This document shows, piece by piece, positions 35,347 through 47,430 of a DNA stretch of 64,000 nt. The stretch spans positions 4,451,823 through 4,515,822 of the forward strand of contig JABACO010000013.1 of the NCBI GenBank assembly GCA_013339895.1, read 5' to 3'. Under the pieces are notes generated by a model. That model was not told the DNA's origin. It saw only the letters and a program-made list of their open reading frames with translations, and made no database searches. Position 1 is the stretch's first letter. Every line of letters begins with the position of its first letter. The translations under genes were made by a program, and so were the position numbers. Source of the DNA: Ephydatia muelleri (Eukaryota > Porifera > Demospongiae > Spongillida > Spongillidae).

Positions 35347-36700
35347 TTACTCCCTATGGTTATTCAAATGCATGTGCAGAAGTTTAATTGTCTCCCCAAT
35401 GTATTGCATCCCACAGATTACACATCTCATCACATATACGAGGTGGGAAGAGGAGCACGTCATCCTAGTGGCAATAGAGAAACGCTTGCGAGTGGCAGCT
35501 GAGATGATGCAATGTCTCTCCAGTGAGGTATCCGGTTCATCCACACTTGGAGGCAACTCTGGCTTCTATACAAGTGGGTGTAAATCTCACAACATCCTTC
35601 AGTGCCAACCTGGTGATAAGTCTTCTAATGTTAGCCACATTCTTCAAGCACATGTCAACCTCCGCCTGCTCTTGGTCCTTGCATCATCGGAGAGATCCAC
35701 CCAGTTGGCCACTAGTAATGGTTTGAAGGGGGGGAGAGGGGGGTGGCTGTCAAAGAAGGTTTTAAAAAAGAATTTACTCCAGGCTTGAGGAGGTGCAGCG
35801 TGTTCCGTTCGCTCAACAGGTGCAACAAAAAGGACCTCAGCCAGGGATCTGTTAATGAAGTTGTTGGTGTAGCCTTTTGCCCTAAATTGTAGTTTCAGAT
35901 GCAGCAGGATTTGAAGTATTTGGGTTCGGAGCATCTTCTCATTATACAGAGTGCCTCACCACGTATAACCCCACGTTTGGTAGAGGTGGGATGGTGGGAG
36001 TCCATTTGTATGTACGGGTGTTTTACTGGTGGGCTTTGAGTATGGCTTGAATGCTAGGCGACCCTCAAAGCCTCTGGGTTTAAAGGTCATGAGGTCAAGA
36101 AAGTTGACAGTGTCCTTAGAATAAATCCATGTAAATTTAATGGACGGATGCATGTTATCCAGGGCAAAGGTGTCTTCACCCCACGTCCAGAGGAGGAAAA
36201 TGTCATCAATATATCTCCTGTAGAGAAGTGGTTTCAATAGTCGAAAAGCCAGAAATGGGGTTTCAAGCAAGTCCATAAAAACTATTGCAAGAGTAGGCGA
36301 AATGGGAGAGCCCATTGCAATCCCCATTTTCTGGTGGTAGGTTTGTTTGTTGAAGATAAAGAGATTCTTTTTGAGCAGAAGACAAGGTCCGTTTTAGTCA
36401 GGTAACAAGGGAAAGGCAGGAAGTACGAGCACTTGAGGAGCGCCTCAATGCCCTCATCCTGAGGTATCATTATGTAAAGACTTTTAACGTCAGCCGTTAC
36501 AACTATGGTGTCCTCAGGAGGTGGGGCAGCTGTGTAAGGTCACACCCAAAGTCATCCATGTCCTTGATGTGTGCGGGAACCTCACCTAATTTCCATTTTA
36601 GGAAGAAATCAAGAAAAATTGACAGATTTGCCATGGGTCCAGAGCAACCAGACACAATGGGACGAATAGCCAGAGGTGCTTATGTGTCTTCCAAAGGTGG
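35347..36700 (-). mobile_element. Penelope-like retroelement: reverse transcriptase + GIY-YIG endonuclease, degenerate
   Basis: Read on the minus strand in order: RPIVSGCSGPMANLSIFLDF (about 36690-36600), IKDMDDF, TADVKSLYIMIPQDEGIEAL (about 36510-36440), GIAMGSPISPTLA (about 36325), catalytic RYIDDIFLLW (about 36220), IKFTWIYSKDTVNFLDL (about 36140), a linker region, then the GIY-YIG-like LVYVMRCVICGMQYIGET (about 35450-35380). RT followed by a C-terminal GIY-YIG domain is the hallmark of Penelope-like elements. Frame changes between blocks (for example near 36330 and 35950) mean it cannot make one continuous protein. The YIDD box keeps its two Asp residues. Confidence 0.8.
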
Positions 36701-38932
36701 TAGAAGACAGGCTAGGAGTCCGTATGGGGTTGGGTGGCTGTATAAAGGTACTCTCAATCTCGTCCACATAGCCTGCTGCGAGTTATTCCCTCGCATGCGA
36801 ATGCTATAACCTCAGCAGCAATGGCAGGGGTGGGGTTTTGATTGTTCCTCCTCCCGCCCCCTTCCTTCTCCCCCGATTTCTTCCAACTGTAATTTTCTCC
36901 TGAGTATTGTATCCTCTTTCTCCTCTATTCCCTCTTGTTCTCTCCTCTCTTCTTTGGTTCTCTCACTACATAGGATCTCCAGAGCCACCGAGAGAATTGT
37001 AACCACATGTGAACAATTATAGTGTAATCTCATTGACTTAACTTCGTGCCTTTGTCATCACACTTTTGAACCACGCGCATGCATTTTTTGTTCTTTTGGC
37101 ATTTGTAATTCTAAATTTTTTAGTTCTCCTATTGGGATGTTTCTTATGTAGTGTTCTTCTAATGGCTTACCCACAGTGCGGTTCGTGGCAATCCATGTGA
37201 TTATGCACAATAATAGGTGTGAAACATCTATTTTCATTGCCCTCTACGCCTCTGTAATAATGGTCATGGGCGTAGAGTAGAGGGCCTTTAAAAATGCCCC
37301 CCACTCCACCTTCGCTCCAGCTCATTAGCAGGGGTACCCATCCTTGATCTCTACCCACTTCGCCTCTCTGCCATCTCTGATTTATATTACTTTGGTACGG
37401 CCTGAACCCTCTCCATCTATCTCTTTCTTCCTAATATCTCTCCCTTTCTCTTCTATTTCTTTCTTCCCAGTGTTTCTCCCTTTCCTCCCAATATCTGGGT
37501 CCTTCCCTCCTCCAGTTCCTTCTACGTCCCTGATCCCACCATGGGTGCCACCTACAGTGTTTTCCATAGGGTATCCATCTATGGTCATTTAGTCTGCCTC
37601 GCACTACCTCATCCTTTTCTTTCCCGTTCAAATCTTCTCCTCCTCTTCGCCCCTGCACTTCTTTGGATATCACATTCCTACTATCCCTGCTATTACTTCC
37701 CTCTGGATCCTTCTCATGAGCAGATGACCCCCTATTTTGGTTGGCCAATTCACAGGTTTTTTCTCTTTCCTTTACCCCTCCACCTCTGGTAATTATGCAT
37801 TCTTCTCTAGTAGCAGTTCTAAAATTCGTGTCCTCTGTATTCCCCCTTTCCCTCAGACAATTTTCGACAAACACCCTCCCTTCTTTGTGAATTTTCCAAT
37901 GCATGCTTTATTTTTTTCTTTCTAGCTTCTATCATCTCTCTTTCACTCCCTTTCATTTCTCCTTTTATCTTAGTTTATCCATCTTCCCATTTTTTCCTAT
38001 TCTCTTCCTCTTTATAGCTTTCAACATTATGCATTTCCTCCAAATCTCCCTCCACATCTTGGGTCACTACAGCCCTAGGGAATTCCCTCAGCACTGCTCC
38101 TTCTTGTCTAACCCTTGCTCCTTCTGGTAAGCTTATTCCCTCCTCTTGTCTAACATTGGCGTGGCTCTACTAGGCTTCTTCTGTCTTCCTGCCTATGGAC
38201 TGGTTCTTCTGTTGAGCTTACTCCCTCAATTCTTACAGTTCCACTTTGATTTTGTTGCCCTTTCTCTACACTCCTCCCAGTTTCAACTATCAATATGCTG
38301 CCACCTATTTCAATTCCCCTCTGGCTTGTTTCTATTGGTTCCAACCTTCCACCTCCAGTTTCCACTACTTTGTTATCTATCTCAGTTTCCTTCTGGTTAT
38401 ATATTACTTTATTCACTTCATTACTCACCACAACGTCTGACTGTCCCACCTTCTCACTTCCATGCATACTTACATTTAGTAGACTCTGAGTAGTGGTTTC
38501 ATTCTGAAGGGAGGTTTGACTCCTTGAGGCCCAGAGGGGGTTGGGACTCTTCTTAATTCATGTCTTTTCTTTTTTCTTTCTTCATCTTCTTTGGCTTTCC
38601 GTTTTCTTTCATCCTCTTCCACTCTTCTCTTAATCCTGATTCCTGGACTTATATGTGGGGCTCGAAATAACGTTTTTAGTCATAGGTGTGCTTTTATTGG
38701 GATTCGCCACTCTATGCGCTATTTGTCCCGCCTTCGTCCTATTCCTCGTCTCCATTCCCGCATTCCTGCACTTATTGTTCTGCCACTGTATGCATACATA
38801 CTGCATACGGCTACTGGCATATGCACATTGCTGTTAACAGTCTCAGTATAATAGGCAGCACCATCTCGTCCTCAGTCGCCTTGGCCATATCCTCTTTCCA
38901 GTCCTCATCCTCTGATAAGTTTGCAATCTCCT
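36701..38932. other. Pyrimidine-rich stretch, possibly 5' part of the Penelope-like element
   Basis: Long CT-rich plus strand. On the minus strand it reads as Lys/Glu/Arg-rich frames (for example 37431-37904), but composition alone explains this. It ends abruptly at 38933, where duplicated POLR2B exon 5 sequence begins. No family recognised. Confidence 0.35.
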
Positions 38933-40999
38933 CACTCCCGGCTTCGCTCCCCTCGTGCCAATGAAGTTCTGTGCTATACTCTGCTCTTGGATCACGAATG
39001 CCTCGTCAAGGGATGATTTAAGCTGTGGTGTGAAAATAGAAGAAGAGGATTATGACAGCAATTGATACATGCACATTGGTGATAATTGTCAAATTAGATA
39101 TAATGAAACAAGAGAGAGATTTATGTGTGCTCGTGATATTGAAGTAATAAATAAGTCTACTTATTTATTACTTCAATATACACGAGCCCACATAAATGTA
39201 CATGTAAAATATGCAAACACAATATTTCAGACAATCACATTCTATTGCCTACATGGCATGTATATGGTTAAATTAAAAACTTACAAAGTCCGAATCACAC
39301 CAACAATATAAGCAGGCACGAACAAAAATGAATGACTTATGCAGTACACCTGCAAAGGCATTAGTCCGGAAACACTCAGCATGCTACTGAACGCCATAGT
39401 TTCCGAACCCTTATATAAGTGCTACAGCATCACATCTACCCCATACTGTATACACAAACACACATACACAGTACACATGCAATGCACATGCACACACAGT
39501 CCCAAGCACCAGAAACAAAACTCACCGCCTCCATCATCTCAATGACGCTAAAGTCGTAGATGATGTGCTCGAGGATGTCCCTGTCAGACACGAACCCCAG
39601 GGCCCTGAACACGATCATAATGGGTATCTCCTGCCTGATGTAGGGCAGGATCACCACGATCCTCTGCCCCATGGCGCTCTTCTTCACCCCCGTGCCCCCG
39701 CGGGCCAGCTGGCTCACCCACAGCGAGCTCACGGGCGAGACGAGTTCTCGATGTAGGACCGTATCTCGGCCGTGAAGGCATACTTGGACTCCTTCTTGGA
39801 GAAGATGTACACCGTGTTGGTGGCCATCTTTTCCTGCGCGATGAGCACTTTCTCTGAGCCGTTGATGACAAAGTACCCCCCGGGGTCCAGGGGGCACTCG
39901 TTGAGCTCCGTGAGGTCACGGTCGGTGAGTCCGTTGAGGAGGCAGTAGGTGGAGCGAAGCATGATGGGGATCTTGCCGATGAAGGCTTTTGGGTGCTGGT
40001 GTTCAACTGGGTCTTCGTCCTCTTTCAGAGTCGTCTTGGTGATGTCCACGTACAGGGGTGCTGAATAGCTGGTTGTGTTGGTGGAAGGTTGGGGGGGGAG
40101 GGGGTATGTGTGGGAAAGGCAAGTGGGTGAAAGTGATCAAAACAATGTTGGTATAGAGACTGGACAACAGAAGTGGGCAGGGCATCTTGTTGATGGATTG
40201 CTACGCATGGAACCCTGCCTCCCTCCAGAGGGAAACAATGAAACCTAACCAAACCACTGAAACCAGTAGTGTGAATAATTCATCTAAGACCTGTTTTACA
40301 CTGCAGCTTTGTATTTTAGCTTCGAAATGTTTAAAATATACGTATAAACGCACATGTACAACTATGTTCATCTCATCCATCCATCCACCCCCCACCCCCC
40401 CCAAGATACTTACGTGAGGTTCCTGAGCCTTGCTTCGTTCGGCATCAATGCCACTGGTGCACCATCTTTCTCCCAGTGCGTAGGTTTCGAAAGGTAGATC
40501 TGCTCAAACTTAATCGAGTACTTGGGCTTTACAGAAGGAAACGCAAGGGTGCTTTAATTAAAAATCGGGCGCCAGCCTTAATACTTACAGCCAACTTTTC
40601 GGAGTCATCGTATTGCATTTCTGCTTGCAGTTCAATAGGCGGAGTATCCTCAACTATTCTTTGTACCGACATTTGGATGAACTCGTCGAAAGAGTCCAGC
40701 TGCTGGCGAACCAGACCCTTCTCGTCGAAGTAGGCGCTAATAATGATCCAGCAAGCTTCCTGCCAAAGATCTGGCGAGATCTCTTCAGCTTCTTCCTCTG
40801 CTTCATCTTCAAATGAAGCCCCTACGAACGCAAAAGCATGACACCGCGCACATGTAGCACATATTTTTACGGTCGTCAATGTCCAACAAAAGTGGTCAGA
40901 AATGTTACACATCCTAATATCTTGAGTTTCATACGCTTATAACAAGTCTGGTGTTCAGTTTGTAATCGTGCTTAACCTACCTCGATCGTAGTCCACCTT
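38933..40999 (-). pseudogene. POLR2B partial duplicate (copy B), exons 1-5
   Basis: Exon equivalents: 40981-40999, 40589-40821, 40414-40526, 39526-40068 and partial 38933-39022. Lesions seen directly: the initiator codon ATG is AAG (plus-strand CTT at 40997-40999), and the large exon is 543 instead of 544 nt because one G is missing near 39733-39736. Exons 6-23 are absent. Splice sites are otherwise intact. It cannot make RPB2; a truncated or non-coding transcript is possible. Confidence 0.9.
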
Positions 41000-41054
41000 A
41001 GTACAACTATTTTAAATAACGCGCACTAAATCATACCGGATAATATTATTATAT

Positions 41055-41475
41055 TCTCGTACCCAGACCACGCTCTTGGGTACGTTTTGTTTTATGCCAT
41101 ATGTTTGTGTGTCGCCATAGTCCACTCCTCAAGTGGGGGGGATGGGCAGCATCACCAACACTACCTACAAAGAGAGGACCACATCCAACCATGGACATGC
41201 TATATACCTTCCTTCCTCTTGTTGTACATTGTGTATTGATTCTAATCATTTTCATGTCAATGTTCTGTATATGTATTCTGTCAGTTCTGTTTTCAAATCA
41301 CTCGTATGAATTTACTTTGTAAGTTATTGTAATATGATCATATTGGTACATGGGTGGATGTGGTGAATGAAGGTAAATCCTTGTGTTGTACGGCCATAAA
41401 AGGATCATATGGCATATATACTTGAATAATTAAATGAGCACGACTTGAATAATTAAATGAGCACGACTTGAATAA
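41055..41475. repeat. Rearranged POLR2B-HSP70 spacer of copy B with an inverted segment
   Basis: Keeps the left end of the TIR element (TCTCGTACCCAGACCACG at 41055). From about 41232 to 41400 the sequence is the reverse complement of the copy A spacer near 29880-30063 (for example TTGATTCTAATCATTTTCAT and ATGATCATATTGGTACATGG). Then follow one palindrome arm and three copies of a TTGAATAATTA unit before HSP70 resumes out of its normal context. Confidence 0.8.
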
Positions 41476-44400
41476 TTATAATGTCATGATTGGCATGCAC
41501 ACCTTCTCCAGTTCCTTCTGCTTGTCCTCAAACTCTCCCTTCTCTGCTGTCTGGTTCCTGTCCAGCCAGCTGCTCACCTCACTCACTTTGTCCAATACAT
41601 TCTTCCTGTCCTCCTCGCTCAGTTTGCTCTTCACTGTCTCTTCCTCCATGGTGCTCTTCAATTGGAAGGCATAACTCTCCAGCTGGTTCTTGGCTGCTAT
41701 CTTGGCCTTGTGCTTCTCGTCTTGGGACTTGTACTTCTCTGCGTCCTTCACCATGCGCTTTATGTCGTCAGCACTCAGCCTTCCCTTGTCGTTGGTGATG
41801 GTGACCTTGTTCTCCTTACCAGTGCTCTTCTCCACTGCGCTCACGGTCAGGATGCCGTTCCTGTCGATGTCAAAGGTCACTTCTATTTGAGGCACACCAC
41901 GTGGAGCTGGAGGAATGTGGGTAAGATCAAACTTCCCCAAAAGGTTGTTGTCTTTGGTCATGGCTTGCTCTCCCTCGTACACCTGGATCAACACCGATGT
42001 CTGGTTGTCAGAGTAGGTGGTGAAGGTCTGGGTCTCCTTCTTGGGTATGATGGTGTTGCGCTTCAGCAGGATTGTCATGACACCACCAGCTGTCTCGACC
42101 CCCAGGGAGAGAGGGATGACATCGACGAGGAGGAGATCCTGGACCTCCCGGCTCTTGTCTCCACTCAAGATGGCTGCCTGGACGGCTGCTCCGTACGCCA
42201 CTGCCTCGTCAGGGTTGATGGACTTGTTCAGCTCCTTGCCATTGAAGAAGTCCTGCAGAAGCTTCTGGACCTTGGGGATACGAGTTGACCCACCCACCAG
42301 CACAACCTCGTGGATCTGGGACTTGTCAAACTTGGCATCGCGAAGTGCCTTCTCCACTGGCTCCAGCATGCCTCTGAACAGGTCTGCGTTCAGCTCCTCA
42401 AAGTGGGCTCTGGTGATGGTGGTGTAGAAGTCGATGCCCTCAAAGAGGGAGTCAATCTCGATGCTGGCCTGGGCACTGGACGAGAGGATCCTCTTTGCTC
42501 GTTCGCAGGCAGTATGCAGACGTCTGACGGCCTTCTTGTTGCCAGACATGTCCTTGTGCTTCTTCTTGAACTCCTGGATGAAGTGGTTCACTATTCTGTT
42601 GTCAAAGTCTTCTCCTCCAAGATGGGTGTCACCTGCCGTCGACTTCACCTCAAAGATGCCTTCCTCTATGGTCAGGACGGACATATCAAAGGTTCCTCCT
42701 CCTAGGTCGAAGATGAGGATGTTCTGTTTGGCCTTCAGCTTCTTGTCCAGTCCGTAGGCAATGGCGGCCGCGGTAGGCTCGTTGATGATTCGCAGCACGT
42801 TCAGTCCCGCGATCACCCCGGCGTCCTTGGTGGCCTGGCGCTGCGAGTCGTTGAAGTAGGCGGGAACCGTGACGACGGCATCGGTCACCACCGTGCCCAG
42901 GTAGGCCTCTGCCGTCTCCTTCATCTTGGTCAGCACCATGGACGAGACCTCCTCGGGGAAGAACGTCTTCGTCTCGCATTTGTACTCCACCTGGATCTTG
43001 GGACGGCCGCCTTCGTTGATGACGGTGAACGGCCAGTGCTTCAAGTTGGCTTGGATGGTGGGGTCGTCGAACCTTCTCCCGATCATCCGCTTGGTGTTGA
43101 ACACCGTGTTTTGGGGGTTCATGGCCACCTGGTTCTTGGCGGCGTCTCCAATGAGACGCTCGGTGTCGGTGAAGGCCACGTAGCTAGGTGTGGTGCGGTT
43201 GCCCTGGTCGTTAGCGATGATTTCCACCTTGCCGTGCTGGAAGACGCCCATGCAGGAGTAGGTCGTTCCGAGATCGATTCCGATGGCGGGAGCCTTCGAT
43301 TTTGACATTTTGGATTCCTTCGCTTTCTTAAACTCTCCCTTCTCTGCTGTCTGGTTCCTGTCCAGCCAGCTGCTCACCTCACTCACTTTGTCCAATACAT
43401 TCTTCCTGTCCTCCTCGCTCAGTTTTCTCTTCACTGTCTCTTTCTCCATTATGCTCTTCAATTGGAAGGCATAACTCTCCAGCTGGTTCTTGGCTGCTAT
43501 CTTGGCCTTGTGCTCCTCGTCTTGGGACTTGTACTTCTCTGCGTCCCTCACCATGCGCTTTATGTCGTCAGCACTCAGCCTTCCCTTGTCGTTGGTGATG
43601 GTGACCTTGTTCTCCTTCCCAGTGCTCTTCTCCACCGTGCTCACATTCAGGATGCCGTTCCTGTCGATGTCAAAGGTCACTTCTATTTGAGGCACACCAC
43701 GTGGAGCTGGAGGAATGTGGGTAAGATCAAATGTCCCCAAAAGGTTGTTGTCTTTGGTCATGGCTTGCTCTCCCTCGTACACCTGGATCAACACCGATGT
43801 CTGGTTGTCAGAGTAGGTGGTGAAGGTCTGGGTCTCCTTCTTGGGTATGATGGTGTTGCGCTTCAGCAGGGTTGTCATGACACCACCAGCCGTCTCGATC
43901 CCCAGGGAGAGAGGGATGACATCGACGAGGAGGAGATCCTGGACCTCCCGGCTCTTGTCTCCACTCAAGATGGCTGCCTGGACGGCTGCTCCGTACGCCA
44001 CTGCCTCGTCAGGGTTGATGGACTTGTTCAGCTCCTTGCCATTGAAAAAGTCCTGCAGAAGCTTCTGGACCTTTGGGATACGAGTTGACCCACCCACCAG
44101 CACAACCTCATGGATCTGGGACTTGTCAAACTTGGCATCGCGAAGTGCCTTCTCCACTGGCTCCAGCATGCCTCTGAACAGGTCTGCGTTCAGCTCCTCA
44201 AAGTGGGCTCTGGTGATGGTGGTGTAGAAGTCGATGCCCTCAAAGAGGGAGTCAATCTCGATGCTGGCCTGGGCACTGGACGAGAGGATCCTCTTTGCTC
44301 GTTCGCAGGCAGTATGCAGACGTCTGACGGCCTTCTTGTTGCCAGACATGTCCTTCTTGTGCTTCTTCTTGAACTCCTGGATGAAGTGGTTCACTATTCT

Positions 44401-45110
44401 GTTGTCAAAGTCTTCTCCTCCAAGATGGGTGTCACCTGCCGTCAACCTCACCTCAAAGATGCCTTCCTCTATGGTCAGGACGGACATATCAAAGGTTCCT
44501 CCTCCTAGGTCGAAGATGAGGATGTTCTGTTTGGCCTTCAGCTTCTTGTCCAGTCCGTAGGCAATGGCGGCCGCGGTAGGCTCGTGATGATTCGCAGCAC
44601 GTTCAGTCCTGCGATCACCCCGGCGTCCTTGGTGGCCTGGCGCTGCGAGTCGTTGAAGTAGGCGGGAACCGTGACGACGGCATCGGTCACCACCGTGCCC
44701 AGGTAGGCCTCTGCCGTCTCCTTCATCTTGGTCAGCACCATGGACGAGACCTCCTCGGGGAAGAACGTCTTCGTCTCGCATATGTACTCCACCTGGATCT
44801 TGGGACGGCCGCCTTCGTTGATGACGGTGAACGGCCAGTGCTTCAAGTTGGCTTGGATGGTGGGGTCGTCGAACCTTCTCCCGATCATCCGCTTGGCGTC
44901 GAACACCGTGTTGTTGGGGTTCATGGCCACCTGGTTCTTGGCGGCGTCTCCGATGAGACGCTCGGTGTCGGTGAAGGCCACGTAGCTAGGTGTGGTGCGG
45001 TTGCCCTGGTCGTTGACGATGATTTCCACCTTGCCGTGCTGGAAGACGCCCACGCAGGAGTAGGTCGTTCCGAGGTCGATTCCGATGGCGGGAGCCTTCG
45101 ATTTTGACAT
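41476..45110 (-). pseudogene. Fused double HSP70 (copy B), frameshifted and 3'-truncated
   Basis: Two HSP70 units joined head-to-tail. Unit 1 starts at 45110 ([18 protein letters not shown]) and has a one-base deletion at about 44584 (CTCGTGATG where the others have CTCGTTGATG), after about 175 residues. Downstream the HSP70 frame resumes and continues without a stop through the join ([15 protein letters not shown]) into unit 2, whose Met is at 43308. Unit 2 lacks one Lys in KKHKKDMSG and ends after CMPIMT followed by one new residue and a stop, so about the last 35 residues including EEVD are gone. No TATA box or heat-shock element is found upstream because homology stops at 45155. ATPase signatures are otherwise kept. 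Likely non-functional as a whole, although the 1.8-kb unit 2 is open. Confidence 0.85.
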
Positions 45111-45428
45111 TTTGGATTCCTTCGCTTTCTTCTGCTGCACACACTTGTGTCTCTCCAAGCCCGTATGCTGGGGGGGTTCCCTGGGTTCCGAGAACCCCCC
45201 TGCAGTCACGGATTAGTTCCGGCCACCCTACACCAAGATTAATTTTTATCATCCACTTTAAAACTCTTTCGCGGGCAATAATGCGCCACAGCTGCTATGA
45301 ATTAAAGTATTTTTGGAAATCGGAGGAAATGTTTTTTTGTTTTGTACTCGTCAAATTCGCATGAATTGTTTATAAAGAACGTTTTCCCGCAACACGGAAA
45401 CGTGTATTCCTCGCAATACCGCAATAAC

Positions 45429-46405
45429 CAGTGGCAGATCCAGGATTGTCAGTTAGGGGGGGGGGGGGGGGGGGGCGTATTAAGCAGACGATACAAAAGG
45501 GAGTGGGTGCGGGAGGGGGGCGTTGCCCCTCCCGCCCAAGCTATGGGGTATGGGGGAGCGCTGTAAGCTCCCCGATTGGGGTCTGGGGCTTCGCCTCAGA
45601 AGCTTTTCAAGTTTCGCATTATTAAGCTTCAGAAGGATAAGAATTTCTCATACTTTTTCCTCCGTACCAAATCGAAACATGAACAGCGGACGCAAACTGC
45701 GCATGCGCACACGAATTTTTATTTTGAAAATTTAAACCATGATTTAAACGAAAAACAGAAAGTCAGGAAATGTGTATAACTAATGTTTGGCTTAATGGCT
45801 TTATGCCAGTGGGTTGAGCAATAGCATTTTTCTTGGATGTCGTTTAGCATACTTGTCTATAATACTCTCGCTATCCAATTCTAAATCATAGTGCTCGTAC
45901 ATCAATATAAGTGCATTAAATCTATCTTCTCCCATTGTGCTTCGAGACGCATTTTTGATAAATTTCAATGAGAAGTTTGCTCTCTCAACACCACTAGCTG
46001 ATACTGAAGTCAAAAGCAGAAGGTGAATTGTTTTAGTGATGTTTGGATACATCAATGGGCATGCTCTTCTGTCTGCGAGGTTTTCTGCCAGTGTACGTAC
46101 TGGGCTTATCAGCTTGGCTTCTCAAAATACATGGCCAAAGAGATAACTCCTGTTCAAGGGAATCTGGAGAAGGTAGATCGTCCACGTAGTATTCTAAATC
46201 CGAACTACCGGGTGGATGCTGTTCAATATTGGATGGAATAAGACGCAGACGACGTATTGGTGGACCGGCCTCCGATTAAACGATACGCGCTTTTGTGGCG
46301 CATGCGCGCATGGCAATCTGTTCTACAATAATTAAATTCATATTTTGGGTCGGCTTGTTAGGGGGGTCGTACGCGCCCCCCCCCCCCCCCCCGGATCCGC
46401 CACTG
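45429..46405. mobile_element. hAT-type transposon, short, with TIR CAGTGGC(A/G)GATCC
   Basis: The left end is CAGTGGCAGATCCAGGATTG; the right end is CCGGATCCGCCACTG, its complement. Poly-G and poly-C runs lie just inside each end (about 45456-45475 and 46376-46391). AATAAC flanks both ends, a possible remnant of target duplication. It encodes only the C-terminal hAT dimerisation region at 45801-46055. Confidence 0.75.
45801..46055 (-). pseudogene. hAT transposase C-terminal dimerisation fragment
   Basis: The frame reads VSASGVERANFSLKFIKNAS and STMGEDRFNALILMYEH, then YAKRHPRKMLLL. This is the pattern of the hAT C-terminal region (vs..s.ERsFS.lk.ik...Rs.m...rl..L.ll). No DDE core or BED finger is in the element, so it cannot transpose alone. 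Confidence 0.7.
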
Positions 46406-46863
46406 AATAACTGCCAACGCCCGCGAAACAGTTAAACCGCGGCTTCATTTAAATTGAAGCTGTGATCATAATTGATTAGTGCATTGGCGGTATATTGTGG
46501 CATTTCGGGAAAACGTAAACAACTTTATGAGCCAATAAACTGTTCTTCTGTGCATAATTTTGCTGACTTCAAAAACGTTAATGATTAGATAAAAAGTGGC
46601 TTCATTATAACAGCTGCAGCGCTGTTGCCCGCGAAAGAGTTAATTTTTAAATATATTCAACTGAACTAGGTACCCTCATGACCAAAAGTGCCCCAGGAAC
46701 CCAGGTGAAGAAGCCTATGGGCATGAGAACCTGGTAGAAAGTTACCTTGATCATATTAGCATCATCTGAAATGAGTCAAACAATACCTTCCCATCTTACA
46801 TTCAGAGTAACAAAAAAGAATAGTGATAAAAAATCATTATAAAAAGCAATTTTCCATACATCT

Positions 46864-47430
46864 CTATGGAGGAGTACTAATCCTTATGAGGAACCTCGCA
46901 GCAGTGGCTGAAAATTCCATCAACCTGGCAGAGTGATAGCTTATCATGTTATCCATCATGGGGCTTCTTTCAAACTTAATAGCAACTTTCCCTGATTTAT
47001 GGTATTCAAAAATGAACTTTACTCCATACATTTCTATGGACGCGTGCGCGGGAAATGTGACGGACGTTTGCAAAATTGGCCAGGAATTGCTAATGAGCGT
47101 CCGAAATTTCTCGCAATGTGCTATCTTGAGGAGTACTCTGATATACAAGGATCACATTCCTTAATGGCAGCAGCTACTGTTGATGGTCTTTTGTCGGGTG
47201 GTAGATTTTCATATCGTAACTTCCATCGAATTATTTCCTGTGGCACAAGCTCAGGTGATGGCAAGTCATCATGCATGATACACTGGTATTGCATTGTCGA
47301 GTTCAACATTTCTTGCACAAAAGATGGCAGGCACCAGAGTAAGCAGAGATGTGGCAGTGGTTGAAAGTGGTGAGAACCGGCTGTCAAGGTTGAAGAGGAT
47401 ATGATCGGGATAGCCAGGAGGACAGGAGGA
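46864..47430 (-). pseudogene. Degenerate hAT transposase fragments
   Basis: The minus-strand frame at about 47330-47150 reads HDDLPSPELVPQEIIRWKLR and PPDKRPSTVAAAIKECDP, matching a block shared by hAT-family transposases such as the THAP0/P52rIPK-like group. After a break the next frame (46864-47148) begins VLLKIAHCEKFR and then loses similarity. No complete domain. Confidence 0.55.

Larger units (their letters stand above)
38933..45155 (-). repeat. Segmental duplication copy B (POLR2B 5' half + spacer + HSP70 pair)
   Basis: Homologous to about 27190-32066 of copy A in the same orientation. The left breakpoint is inside POLR2B exon 5 (near CACTCCCGGCTTCG). The right breakpoint is in the HSP70 leader at about 45155 (after GTGTCTCTC). 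Between them are POLR2B exons 5 (partial) to 1, a partly inverted spacer and two HSP70 units. Confidence 0.9.
45258..46643. mobile_element. TTAA-ended element(s) with TIR CTCTTTCGCGGGC, host of a nested hAT
   Basis: TTAAAACTCTTTCGCGGGCA at 45258 faces inverted counterparts ending at 46435 (GCCCGCGAAACAGTTAA) and at 46643 (GCCCGCGAAAGAGTTAA). The TTAA flank and CTCTTT-type termini resemble piggyBac-type elements. No piggyBac transposase is present. The internal part is taken up by the hAT insertion at 45429-46405. Confidence 0.55.

Noticed and set aside
37431..37904. 157-codon Lys/Glu/Arg-rich minus-strand frame
   Set aside because: Explained by the CT-rich composition of the plus strand. No domain seen; at most a degraded part of the Penelope-like element.
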